Assembly (NCBI GenBank): GCA_023251455.1
Contig: JAHEYT010000021.1
Span: 1 to 35,479, forward strand
Source of the DNA: Bacteroidota bacterium
GTDB taxonomy: Bacteria > Bacteroidota > Bacteroidia > Bacteroidales > Prolixibacteraceae
Direction of reading: 5' to 3'
DNA length: 35,479 nucleotides
A model generated the notes under the pieces. That model saw only the letters and a list, made by a program, of their open reading frames with translations. It made no database searches and was not told where the DNA came from. Shown piece after piece: positions 24,194-31,921 of this stretch. Made by a program: the position numbers and the translations under genes. Every line of letters starts with the position of its first letter. The first letter of the stretch is position 1.

Positions 24194-25672
24194 CTATCCT
24201 ATCTTCATCAATGGATTATTTTTGCTCAGAACGGCTTTCACCGCTTTTTTCATTCCAACCTGCTCGATCAGGAATAAATAGCAAGTTACAGAAATAGTGA
24301 GGTTGGGAACTTCGTTCAAGTCACGTTTCCAAACTTTTTCTAGTTTCAGTACTTTCTCAACCAATTTCTGGATCGAAATCGGGCGTCCGTCACATTCGGC
24401 CCAGGCTTCTTTGTAAAAATCAAGAATCCATTGATCGTCCTGAACCGGATAACTTTCGCCATCGGCTTCACCTTTGAAATAAGCGATCATGGCCGCCAGT
24501 GAAAATACCAGTTTTTGTGGCAACATCTGATGGGCATCGTAATAATTAAGCAGGGTTGGCAAGTTGCGGGTTTCCCATTTCGACATGGCATTCAGCGCGA
24601 TACTCTGCCACAGGTGACGAATGTATGGATTCCGGAAACGTTCCAGAATTTTATGGGCAAACGACTGAAGCTCTTTTTCGGTGCCATCCAAAACAGGTAA
24701 AACCTCGTCGTAAACCAATTCTTTCATGAAATTGCCCACTTCAAGGCTCTCAAAAGCTTCGCGTACGGTTTCCAATCCGCTGAGGTACGACACCGCGTAA
24801 CTTCCTGTGTGGCAACCATTCAAAACCTGAACTTTCTGTTCGCGGAAACGAGTCATGTCTTTCACAAATTTCACATCCAGTCCAGCTTTTTCAGCCGGAA
24901 ATTCTTTCTTTACCCATTCCGGAGCTTCAATGACCCAAAAATGAAAGTATTCTCCAACAACAACCAGGTTATCTTCATATCCAAGTTCTTTCTGAATTTC
25001 TTTAATTTCATCTTTCGGGAAACCAGGCACAATACGATCGACCAAGGTGTTGCAAAATGCGCACGACTGATTTACCCAATGAATAAATTCATCGCCAAGG
25101 TTCCAGTTTTGTGCATGTTGAAGCACATATTTTTTCAGCGTATCGCCGTTTTTATCAATCAATTCGCAGGCAAAAAAGATCAACCCTTTATCGGTAGCGC
25201 CATCAAATGCTTTGTAACGATTATAAAGCAAAGCGGCAACTTTTCCCGGAAACGATTTTTGCGGCTGCATGTCCAAGGTATCGGTTTCGTCCATGGCAAT
25301 ACCGGCTTCAGTGGTATTCGAGAATACAAAACGAAGATCGGGATTGAGGTACGATTGTTCGTATTTTTCGTATTCGGTATATGGATTGATTCCAACATTG
25401 ATGCAATCAATCAGTGAATATTCTTTAACCGGCTGGCCATTTTTGATTCCCTTCAGGTAAACATGGTAAAGTCCGTCCTGGGCGTTCAACATACCGGCCA
25501 TTCCTCCGGGAAGTGGTTGAACCACATCAACACCAGTATTGAAATCAATTTCTTTATTCATTCTATCAACAATCCAATCGGTGAATGCCCGTAAAAAATT
25601 TCCTTCACCAAACTGAAGAACACGGGTTGGATAAACTTTTGTTTGAGTTGCGTTTTTGCGATTTAATTCCAT
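24194..25672 (-). CDS. uxaB: Tagaturonate reductase (altronate oxidoreductase)
   Basis: NAD(H)-dependent reductase converting D-tagaturonate to D-altronate, the step before UxaA. The 492-residue protein belongs to the mannitol dehydrogenase family. Its N-terminal nucleotide-binding part contains RVLQFGEGNFLRAFTDWIVD, then VFSNTTEAGI and FFACELIDKNG. The catalytic helical part has VQVLNGCHTGSYAVSYLSGL, with the conserved Lys/Asn/His environment around LNGCHT, and ERFRNPYIRHLWQSIALNAMSKW. I start at the ATG at 25672 (MELNRKNATQTKVYPTRV). An in-frame ATG at 25756 would place the two operator-like repeats inside the coding region and adds a non-homologous extension. uxaC and transport genes are not in the window, so the pathway is completed elsewhere. 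Confidence 0.95.
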   Translation of the reverse strand: MELNRKNATQTKVYPTRVLQFGEGNFLRAFTDWIVDRMNKEIDFNTGVDVVQPLPGGMAGMLNAQDGLYHVYLKGIKNGQPVKEYSLIDCINVGINPYTEYEKYEQSYLNPDLRFVFSNTTEAGIAMDETDTLDMQPQKSFPGKVAALLYNRYKAFDGATDKGLIFFACELIDKNGDTLKKYVLQHAQNWNLGDEFIHWVNQSCAFCNTLVDRIVPGFPKDEIKEIQKELGYEDNLVVVGEYFHFWVIEAPEWVKKEFPAEKAGLDVKFVKDMTRFREQKVQVLNGCHTGSYAVSYLSGLETVREAFESLEVGNFMKELVYDEVLPVLDGTEKELQSFAHKILERFRNPYIRHLWQSIALNAMSKWETRNLPTLLNYYDAHQMLPQKLVFSLAAMIAYFKGEADGESYPVQDDQWILDFYKEAWAECDGRPISIQKLVEKVLKLEKVWKRDLNEVPNLTISVTCYLFLIEQVGMKKAVKAVLSKNNPLMKIG

Positions 25673-25696
25673 TTTGTGTTTTATTTTAAAATTCAC

Positions 25697-25743
25697 CGTG
25701 TACGAACACGAATAGCCAGAATCAAATTCCGTGTACGAACACG
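25697..25743 (-). promoter_or_regulatory. Twin operator for a sugar-acid regulator upstream of uxaB
   Basis: Two identical 14-bp copies of CGTGTACGAACACG lie at 25697-25710 and 25730-25743, 33 bp apart centre to centre (about three helical turns). Each is a dyad with CGTGT/ACACG arms around ACGA, and the second copy extends to CCGTGT/ACACGG. They fall between the predicted promoter and the uxaB ATG, a position suited to repression. The dyad style resembles sites of LacI- or GntR-family regulators; no regulator gene is in the window. Confidence 0.75.
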
Positions 25744-25753
25744 GATTGAGTCG

Positions 25754-25784
25754 CAAATGTATATTTTTATTTTATTCGTGGAAA
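25754..25784 (-). promoter_or_regulatory. Promoter of uxaB-uxaA
   Basis: Minus-strand TACATTTG (25761-25754) is a full TAnnTTTG match. Nineteen bp further upstream is TTTC (25784-25781), three of four bases of the -33 TTTG. Transcription should start near 25748, directly at the edge of the upstream operator copy. Confidence 0.65.
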
Positions 25785-26026
25785 TAAACTGATTTAAAAT
25801 TTTACCTAATCACCTGATTTACAATACATGATGTTTTATTCTTAATGATTATTTAATAAATATAGCAGTGATCATTATTTTGAGCTGGAATAATTTCTAG
25901 TTTTAGACTCCTAGCCACAGGTGGCGCAATAAAAAAAACCACATAGACACATAGTCCACATAGTTTTTACTTTTAATTCTTTTTCTCTATGCGTTCTATG
26001 TTTCTATGTGGTGAAAAATAAGAGAA
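25785..26026. other. Intergenic remainder upstream of the AAA ATPase gene
   Basis: This is part of a 354-bp gap (25673-26026). Apart from the uxaB control region it holds AT-rich sequence and the inverted repeat at 25939-26011. No credible ORF or RNA gene is seen, and no clear promoter for the plus-strand gene at 26027. Confidence 0.5.
25939..26011. repeat. CCACATAG-type inverted repeat
   Basis: CCACATAGACACATAG (25939-25954) and CTATGTTTCTATGTGG (25996-26011) form arms matching at 15 of 16 positions around a 41-nt AT-rich loop, with an A8 run before and an A-rich stretch after. The sequence resembles dispersed CACATAG repeats that I know from other Bacteroidota intergenic regions; this was not tested here. 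It ends 15 bp before the AAA ATPase start. Confidence 0.6.
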
Positions 26027-26560
26027 ATGATTGAAAAGAAAATATATGTGATAACCGGTGGCCCTGGTTTTGGAAAAACCCTGCTAATCGAAGAACTAAA
26101 ACAATCGGGCTACCATTGCTCCGGAGAATTTGCCAGAGAGTTAATTTTATCGCAGCAAGAATCCGGTGGCGAGATCCTTCCGTGGAAAAACGCGAAACTT
26201 TTTCAGCAGGATATATTACAGAAGCGGATTGGCTTTTTTGATTCAGTACCCGATGGCTCTTTGGCTTTCGCCGACCGCGGGATTCCGGACCAACTGGCAT
26301 TTGCCCGATACCGGGGATTTCGTGTCCCTGAAGTTTTGATCGAATGTGCAGAGAGATACAGATACGCGCCGCAAGTTTTTGTGACACCACCCTGGCCTGA
26401 GATTTTCACTAACGACGCCATCCGGACAGAAACATTTGAGGAAGCTCTTCGGATACATGAATTTATAGTGAAAACATACCTTGACTTGAATTATCAGATA
26501 ATTGAATTACCTTTATTACCCGTCAAACAAAGAATAAACTATCTACTTCAAAACCTATAA
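26027..26560 (+). CDS. P-loop AAA ATPase/kinase-like protein
   Basis: A 177-residue cytoplasmic nucleotide-binding protein. Walker A is GGPGFGKT (11-18). FADRGIPDQLAFARYRG at about 81-97 holds the DRG-P-D motif typical of small kinase-like ATPases (AAA_28/NadR-like group), and PPWPEIFTNDAIRTETFEEA resembles the lid region with its NDxxR pattern. Length and layout fit a small-molecule kinase or a predicted ATPase of unknown substrate. The gene ends 13 bp before the SGNH hydrolase gene, so they are probably co-transcribed. Nothing in the pair indicates a shared pathway. Confidence 0.8.
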   Translation: MIEKKIYVITGGPGFGKTLLIEELKQSGYHCSGEFARELILSQQESGGEILPWKNAKLFQQDILQKRIGFFDSVPDGSLAFADRGIPDQLAFARYRGFRVPEVLIECAERYRYAPQVFVTPPWPEIFTNDAIRTETFEEALRIHEFIVKTYLDLNYQIIELPLLPVKQRINYLLQNL

Positions 26561-26573
26561 AATTCTGAAAATA

Positions 26574-27338
26574 ATGGAGATTAACAGACGTAATTTTCTG
26601 AGGCATGCCGCAGTTGGCACAGTAGCTTTAACTACTATTCCTGAAATTCTTTCAGCTTCAATGCAGTTGGGTAAGAAGAAGCAAAAAGGGATATTGCCTT
26701 CACTAAAAACAGGCGATGTAATTCTGTTTCAAGGAGATTCGATTACTGATGCCGGTCGCGAACGAATGAAACAACAATCAAATTTATCAGGATCTTTTGG
26801 CACAGGATATTCTTTCCTGGCAGCTTCCCGTCTTTTGAACGAGAATCCTTCGAAAGACCTATCAATTTTCAACCGTGGAATCAGTGGAAATAAGGTTTAT
26901 CAATTATCAGAACGGTGGCAGAGAGATTGTTTCGATCTGAATCCGGCGTTACTAAGCATTCTGGTTGGTGTAAACGATTTTTGGCACACACTTGACGGCA
27001 AATATGACGGAACTGTAGAAAAATACGCACAAGATTATAAACAACTTTTGGTATTGACCCGCAAAATGCTTCCTGAAGTGAAATTGGTAATTGGCGAGCC
27101 ATTTGCAGTTGCCGGAACTTCGGCCGTAACCGATAAGTGGTTTCCGGCTTTTGATGGATACCGGGCTGCGGCAAAGAAACTGGCCGACGAATTCAACGCC
27201 GTTTTCATTCCCTATCAGGCAATTTTCAACGAAGCGCTAAATTATGCTCCAGCCAAATACTGGACCGGAGATGGTGTACATCCTTCGATGGCAGGATGCT
27301 CACTGATGGCTGAAGCATGGCTGAATGCTGTAAAATAA
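26574..27338 (+). CDS. Tat-exported SGNH/GDSL hydrolase
   Basis: A 254-residue esterase-like enzyme. The N-terminus MEINRRNFLRHAAVGTVALT is a twin-arginine signal (NRRNFLR), indicating export in folded form. SGNH blocks are all present: block I FQGDSITDAG (nucleophile Ser56), block II GISGNKVYQL, block III VGVNDFWH and block V DGVHPSMAG with the catalytic Asp and His. Bacteroidota enzymes of this type often deacetylate glycans such as xylan or pectin fragments, but the substrate cannot be read here. Placement near the hexuronate genes is compatible with pectin use; this link is weak because the strands differ and a control region lies between. Confidence 0.88.
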   Translation: MEINRRNFLRHAAVGTVALTTIPEILSASMQLGKKKQKGILPSLKTGDVILFQGDSITDAGRERMKQQSNLSGSFGTGYSFLAASRLLNENPSKDLSIFNRGISGNKVYQLSERWQRDCFDLNPALLSILVGVNDFWHTLDGKYDGTVEKYAQDYKQLLVLTRKMLPEVKLVIGEPFAVAGTSAVTDKWFPAFDGYRAAAKKLADEFNAVFIPYQAIFNEALNYAPAKYWTGDGVHPSMAGCSLMAEAWLNAVK

Positions 27339-27342
27339 AAAA

Positions 27343-27426
27343 GGAAAAGTCATTAATCACTGGGGAAAAGGAAATAGAAAAGAAACAACGCAGAACATTT
27401 TTTCCTTTTTTCTAATGACCTTTTCC
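27343..27426. repeat. GGAAAAGTCATTA inverted repeat
   Basis: GGAAAAGTCATTA (27343-27355) and TAATGACCTTTTCC (27413-27426) pair over 13 bp with one bulged base, around a 57-nt loop rich in GGAAA. It begins 5 bp after the SGNH hydrolase stop. It is probably another dispersed intergenic element. Confidence 0.5.
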
Positions 27427-27429
27427 TAT

Positions 27430-27461
27430 AAAATAAACCAGGGCAGATAAATCTGCCCTGG
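27430..27461 (-). terminator. Intrinsic terminator downstream of the Prc-like gene
   Basis: CCAGGGCAGAT (27438-27448) and ATCTGCCCTGG (27451-27461) form a perfect 11-bp stem. On the minus strand it is followed by TTTATTTT, so it works best for the minus-strand protease gene ending at 27675. It could also stop plus-strand transcripts, though less well. Confidence 0.75.
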
Positions 27462-27674
27462 AAAGGTACTACCGGGAATTGATTGATTATTTTCAGAGAA
27501 CCGATAGCTTTTTTTGAATTATTGAAATTCAATCGAAATATAAAACTACCAAGAACTCGGTTTTAGTATTTCAACTCCTGAATTTATTTGTGAACGAGAT
27601 CTTCCTAACATCACCATTCTTGATTTTTCATTTAAAAAAGACTTGTAGGCAGTATAAGAGATCCTGAATAATGG

Positions 27675-29801
27675 CTATTTATTGGTGCTTCCAGTGCTTT
27701 TTACCCCAAGTAAATCAATCACAACAGAAAATGCTTCGCCAACATAAATGTCTTTCCCAACCGAATCTTTAAACTTGTCGTTTATTTCCATCGATAGGCT
27801 GTCCGACTGCATTTCTCTCATTTTAAAAGAGGTATTTTCCACGCTAAACAGCTTGTTTTCAATCGAATTAATGTTTTCAAATTCTGACGTCAGCTGTTTC
27901 CGTCTGTCGGCATCGCGTTTATATTGCCCGAGTTGGAGAGTGACATTATTTTTATTATGCATAAAGATCTTCATCGAACTGTTTAGATTGGAAACCTGCC
28001 TGAACTTTTCGTTTTTCATTATTCTGCTTTTGCTGAGTAATGCCAATGTATCCAATGGTAATTTAGTTGACGGAGAAAACTTTACGGATGAGTCAATCGA
28101 ATCGTTTTTTAGAGCAAATGGCAAGGCCGATTCTCTGGATATAAAATTGTCCCAAATATCGGGCAGCGCAATATCAGGAATAACACCAATTTTCTGATAA
28201 CTTTTGCCGGTAACACGGAAAAGCCTTCCTGTGGTAACTTTTACAAAATCCTTGATCTCAGCCGGTGGATTAGCCTTAAAATTGCCTGCCGTACGCATTT
28301 TTTGCCCCACCGGAAATACGAGCTGCTCCGAAGCTTTCCCAAAAGTATTTGTTCCGACGATTACCGCCCGTCCATAATCCTGAAGAATAGCTGCCAATAA
28401 TTCTGAAGCCGATGCACTTGATCCGTTTACAAGCACCACCACTGGCCCGTCGTACCACTGAATGGCATTTGTCTTTTCCAGAATATTTTGTCCTCCATCT
28501 TTGTTTTTGCGGATTGCAAATGGCCCATTCCCGGCAAAATAAGCGGCAATTTCCATCGCCTCTCCTTCCGATCCACCCGGGTTATTTCTCAAATCGATGA
28601 TCAATCCGTTAACACCGCTTTCTTTTAGTTTGACCATTTCTTTCAGAAAATCGATTGAACAGCCCACATTACCATAGCGACCGAATTCGGTGTAGAAAGC
28701 CGAAAACCAGATATATCCAACAGGCTTTTCACCTTTCAGGATGAATCCGAGTGTTTGGTTTTCTTTGGTGTCGAATTTACCTTTGGTAAGTTCAACTTTC
28801 GATATCGAGCCATTCAATTTACGAATGGTCATCTCCACACCATCGCCATTCAGGGTTCTAAATATGTTGTCAATTTCTTCGATACCGGCAAACGTAAGGT
28901 CAATTGCTTCCTGTTCAGGTATTTTTATCTTCAGAATTACATCACCTTTGTCAAGCTTTTTCGAATACCACAAAGGACTTCCGGGCAAAACGCGTGAAAT
29001 GATAACCTCTTCATTCAGGTTGCTTCCAAGTTCAAAACCAAAGGCATAATTTTCTTTCGACAGCGAAGATTCGAATTTCTCCTTCTCATTGTCCGAAAAA
29101 TAATTGGAATGCGGGTCGTAACACGAAGTAATGCTGTTAAAGTAGCTATTTATCACAAAGTTTTCGATTCCTCCGGAGTAATTCATCAACTGGTTTATCC
29201 ATCTTTTTTCTCTGATTCTGCTTTTCTTTACAAGCAGTGAGCCTCTGGCATAAAGGCTGTCAGGAATAATTGGGCTATTAATTAAGGTGGTGTCGTTTCC
29301 TGAATACATCAAACTCCGCAGCATTCCCTGCTTGATCCATTTTTTCCAACGCACTTCCAGTTCCGAATTGTTTTTTGGTCGTTTTGCAACATCCTCAGGT
29401 TCCAATTTCAGTGAATCGGTCTCCGTTAAGTTGATGGTAGAATCGAAACATTGATCAACAATTGAATCAGACAAGCTGAGTTGATTCCTGTATTTATCTG
29501 TAATGATGGCGATAAACTCAGCGATTAAAGCTGAGTTATGAGTGCACAATGAATCGCGATAGGGTTTAAAAGACGAAATAGTTTCTCCGGTGAAGAATAA
29601 ACCATACGGATCGAGCGTTTTTACTAAGCTTTCGAAGATATGATTTGAAAGCGTGCTGTTGCGTTTCGGCGGATTATAATGATAAGTCTCAAGCATCTGA
29701 AAAAGTGACTGAGCAGTTTTAACTTTATCACTATTTTGAGCCACAAGGCTTGAAGCAAAAAGAAGAAATACCAGTATAATTTTAACGGTTTTTCCTGCCA
29801 T
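27675..29801 (-). CDS. prc: Carboxy-terminal (tail-specific) processing protease, S41A family
   Basis: A 708-residue periplasmic serine protease with a signal peptide (MAGKTVKIILVFLLFASSLVAQ). An N-terminal helical region (about 25-240) precedes a PDZ domain (about 250-335, YAFGFELGSN, VLPGSPLWYSKKLDKGDVIL). The protease core follows, with DLRNNPGGSEGEAMEIA. The catalytic residues read Ser464 in GSSASASELLAA, Asp475 and Lys489 in NTFGKAS, with spacing identical to E. coli Prc (Ser430/Asp441/Lys455). The C-terminal part has the extended Prc-type tail (DUF3340-like). It is expected to degrade or mature envelope proteins through their C-termini. It is monocistronic, with its own promoter and terminator. 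Confidence 0.93.
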   Translation of the reverse strand: MAGKTVKIILVFLLFASSLVAQNSDKVKTAQSLFQMLETYHYNPPKRNSTLSNHIFESLVKTLDPYGLFFTGETISSFKPYRDSLCTHNSALIAEFIAIITDKYRNQLSLSDSIVDQCFDSTINLTETDSLKLEPEDVAKRPKNNSELEVRWKKWIKQGMLRSLMYSGNDTTLINSPIIPDSLYARGSLLVKKSRIREKRWINQLMNYSGGIENFVINSYFNSITSCYDPHSNYFSDNEKEKFESSLSKENYAFGFELGSNLNEEVIISRVLPGSPLWYSKKLDKGDVILKIKIPEQEAIDLTFAGIEEIDNIFRTLNGDGVEMTIRKLNGSISKVELTKGKFDTKENQTLGFILKGEKPVGYIWFSAFYTEFGRYGNVGCSIDFLKEMVKLKESGVNGLIIDLRNNPGGSEGEAMEIAAYFAGNGPFAIRKNKDGGQNILEKTNAIQWYDGPVVVLVNGSSASASELLAAILQDYGRAVIVGTNTFGKASEQLVFPVGQKMRTAGNFKANPPAEIKDFVKVTTGRLFRVTGKSYQKIGVIPDIALPDIWDNFISRESALPFALKNDSIDSSVKFSPSTKLPLDTLALLSKSRIMKNEKFRQVSNLNSSMKIFMHNKNNVTLQLGQYKRDADRRKQLTSEFENINSIENKLFSVENTSFKMREMQSDSLSMEINDKFKDSVGKDIYVGEAFSVVIDLLGVKSTGSTNK

Positions 29802-29838
29802 TGAAATTGTTTCCCTGTTTTGTTATCACGTACTATTT

Positions 29839-29872
29839 CAAAGATAAATATATCCTGAAGGTTAAAGGCAAA
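29839..29872 (-). promoter_or_regulatory. Probable promoter of the Prc-like gene
   Basis: Minus-strand TATCTTTG (29846-29839) is a full TAnnTTTG match, with TTTG (29872-29869) 22 bp further upstream. The leader would be about 33 nt to the ATG at 29801. Confidence 0.55.
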
Positions 29873-29984
29873 TATACTTGTGTATTTTAAACAGGAGAAA
29901 GAAATTTGTTGTCAAAGAGGCGGTGTACCCGATAAAACAGCTAAATTTATATTTCTTATTATTGAATCATAAAAACTACAATAT

Positions 29985-31103
29985 ATGACGATTTCTGAAC
30001 AACCATTTTATTTTCAGGCAACGATAAAGCTTTTATTGGTTGCATTGGTTATTGCCTTCTTGATATTGGCACAAAACATCTTGATTCCTTTCACCATAGC
30101 GGTATTCTTCACTTTTTTGCTGATGCCGGTGTCACGGAAACTTCAGCATTGGCATTTTCCAAAAGCTTTGGCAATATTGATCAGCATTATCATGGCTTTT
30201 GCGCTGGTTTCTTTTCTGTTATACTTTTTAGTCGATCAGGTGATGAGTTTTGTGAACGATTGGCCTGTGCTTCAAAAAACGTTGACTGCCAAATGGGAAG
30301 GCATACAGCAATTTATCAGCGAAACCTTCCATATCAGCCGGATCGAACAAAAAGCCTGGTTAACCAGCAAGATAAAAGAAAACGCTAGTTCAGGAGGGGT
30401 TCTTGTTTTAGGTATTTTTTCGGCAACCACTTCTTTCCTGGCCAGCTTTGCACTCATTCCTATTTATATTTTCTTTCTGACATTATATCAGGACAAGTTT
30501 AAAGAGTTTATCCAGCTAGTTACCAGAGACGATAAAAATGAACATGTTTTGATGATCGTAAAAAAGGTTTCTGTGGTCTCGCAGAAATACGTGATGGGCA
30601 TTTTTCTCGATATCGCAATCCTTTCTGTTTTAAATTCAACCGGATTTTTAATTTTGGGGTTGCCCCACGCTATACTCTTTGGAGTACTCGCTTCACTTCT
30701 CAACATCATTCCATACATAGGAGTATTGATTGGTAGCACTTTGCCTATTCTTATGGCCTTGCTTACCAAAGATTCAATGAGTTATCCACTTGCAGTTTTA
30801 GGCATTTGCATTGTGGTTCAATTCCTTGACAATAATTTTATTACTCCATATGTAGTCGGAAGTAGCGTTAGCATTAACCCGCTGACTGCAACACTTGTAC
30901 TTATTGCCAGTTCGTTAATCTGGGGAATTCCGGGCATGGTGCTTTGTATGCCACTGACTGGTATGGCGAAAGTAGTTTGCGACAATATTGAGTCGATGAA
31001 ACCATACGGTTTTTTGCTTGGTGAGGAAGTTAATTATACCGAGCGGGAACTCATTCAGGATAAACTTATAAAAAAGCTTCTGAGACGTGATAAACAAACT
31101 TGA
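29985..31103 (+). CDS. AI-2E family (PerM-like) membrane transporter
   Basis: A 372-residue polytopic membrane protein. Hydrophobic segments fall at about 12-45 (two helices), 58-85, 130-165, 195-220 and 235-330. The layout is that of the AI-2E/PerM family: a helix pair, a long soluble segment (about 85-130, FVNDWPVLQKTLTAKWEGIQ), then a core with GVLASLLNIIPYIGVLIGS and VQFLDNNFITPYVVGSSVSI. These strings are strong family signatures. Members have been linked to autoinducer-2 export, Na+/H+ antiport or general efflux. The name should not be read as proof of quorum sensing. It is probably transcribed alone, with a weak terminator-like hairpin after the stop. Confidence 0.9.
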   Translation: MTISEQPFYFQATIKLLLVALVIAFLILAQNILIPFTIAVFFTFLLMPVSRKLQHWHFPKALAILISIIMAFALVSFLLYFLVDQVMSFVNDWPVLQKTLTAKWEGIQQFISETFHISRIEQKAWLTSKIKENASSGGVLVLGIFSATTSFLASFALIPIYIFFLTLYQDKFKEFIQLVTRDDKNEHVLMIVKKVSVVSQKYVMGIFLDIAILSVLNSTGFLILGLPHAILFGVLASLLNIIPYIGVLIGSTLPILMALLTKDSMSYPLAVLGICIVVQFLDNNFITPYVVGSSVSINPLTATLVLIASSLIWGIPGMVLCMPLTGMAKVVCDNIESMKPYGFLLGEEVNYTERELIQDKLIKKLLRRDKQT

Positions 31104-31142
31104 TAAAACTGCATCTTGAAGATTAACTTCAGTTTATCTTTC
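31102..31142 (+). terminator. Weak terminator-like hairpin after the AI-2E gene
   Basis: GATAAAACTG (31102-31111) pairs with CAGTTTATC (31130-31138) over 9 bp with one bulged A, followed by TTTC. It overlaps the stop codon. The stem is AT-rich and the T run is short. Confidence 0.4.
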
Positions 31143-31270
31143 TCAACAAATCAGTTAAATATTTGTTAGGTTTTTTAGCTGTTTTTCATTAAATTGCATA
31201 AGCAGAATAAAAACTGGGGAATAAATTTCCAGATTCTATTAATAGTCATAAACAATTTAAAACTAGCATC

Positions 31271-31537
31271 ATGAGTTCAGGAAAAATTTTATTGGGTGTA
31301 TTGGCAGGCGTAGCCGCCGGTGCATTGATCGGAATTCTGTTTGCCCCTGACAAAGGGTCGGAAACAAGGAAAAAGATTGTTGAAAAGGGTGAAGACTATG
31401 TTGACGATATCAAGGAAAAAGTCGGCGGCCTGATCGATGATTTAGGCAAAAAAATGGATGGTGTAAAAACCAAGGTTGAAGAAATGGCAGCTGGTGCAAA
31501 ATCAAAAGCTGAAGAAACCAAAGCATCAACCAATTAA
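31271..31537 (+). CDS. YtxH domain protein
   Basis: An 88-residue protein with an N-terminal membrane helix (about 4-26, KILLGVLAGVAAGALIGILF) followed by the YtxH signature APDKGSETRKKI. A Lys- and Glu-rich helical tail (30-88) probably forms an extended coiled or amphipathic helix in the cytoplasm, as the flanking charges suggest. YtxH proteins are often general-stress induced and associated with envelope stress; molecular function is unknown. It is the first gene of a three-gene operon (37 bp and 5 bp gaps) that ends at a good terminator. No consensus promoter is obvious in the 167 bp upstream. Confidence 0.88.
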   Translation: MSSGKILLGVLAGVAAGALIGILFAPDKGSETRKKIVEKGEDYVDDIKEKVGGLIDDLGKKMDGVKTKVEEMAAGAKSKAEETKASTN

Positions 31538-31574
31538 TCCGGATTAATTCCTTTTCATTACGAAAATTTCAAAC

Positions 31575-31916
31575 ATGGACGAACAATCGGGCTTAATTGA
31601 GTCACTTATTGAAAAAGGAGAGCAATACGGCAAAACAACGCTGGAACTGCTGAAACTGAAAACGCTCGACAAATCAGCCGACGTAGTTTCCAATCTGGTT
31701 TCGTGGTTAATTGTATTAATTTTTGCCGTGTTGTTTTTCCTGATTCTTAATATCGGGGTAGCCTTGTGGTTAGGCGAATTGTTGGGCAAATCCTATTATG
31801 GTTTTTTTGTAGTCTCCGGTTTTTATGCCCTGTTGTCTCTAATCTTCGGCATTTTCAGGAAACAAATAGTTAAGAATCCGGTCAATAATTCAATCATCGA
31901 ACAAGTACTCGAATAA
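31575..31916 (+). CDS. Holin-X/phage-holin-like small membrane protein
   Basis: A 113-residue protein with an amphipathic N-terminal helix (about 1-40, EQSGLIESLIEKGEQYGKTT) and two strong membrane helices (about 41-66, SWLIVLIFAVLFFLILNIGV, and 75-95, YYGFFVVSGFYALLSLIFGI). It resembles the 'putative Actinobacterial Holin-X / phage holin family' proteins of Bacteroidota, which are host genes and not lysis genes. No phage gene is near. Its position between the YtxH gene and an unknown gene, with the next ATG only 5 bp after its stop, suggests the three proteins work together at the membrane. Confidence 0.8.
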   Translation: MDEQSGLIESLIEKGEQYGKTTLELLKLKTLDKSADVVSNLVSWLIVLIFAVLFFLILNIGVALWLGELLGKSYYGFFVVSGFYALLSLIFGIFRKQIVKNPVNNSIIEQVLE

Positions 31917-31921
31917 TCAAT

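Larger units (their letters stand above)
27339..27674. other. 336-bp intergenic region with two inverted repeats
   Basis: Gap between the convergent SGNH hydrolase and Prc-like genes. It holds a long imperfect inverted repeat (27343-27426), a perfect terminator hairpin (27438-27461), and about 200 bp of AT-rich sequence with no credible gene. Confidence 0.6.

Noticed and set aside
24809..25417. 202-codon plus-strand open frame antisense to uxaB
   Set aside because: Fully inside uxaB; composition (Phe/Asn/Ile-rich) is what antisense of this gene gives, with no domain or promoter.
27748..28197. 149-codon plus-strand open frame inside the Prc-like gene
   Set aside because: Antisense shadow; Ser/Leu-rich composition and no family signature.
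29985..31103. Quorum-sensing locus, from the AI-2E family name
   Set aside because: The family name reflects one proposed function; no luxS or lsr genes are present, so a signalling role is not claimed.
31575..31916. Holin-like gene as sign of a prophage
   Set aside because: No endolysin, capsid, tail, integrase or att-like repeats nearby; the YtxH operon context fits a host envelope gene.
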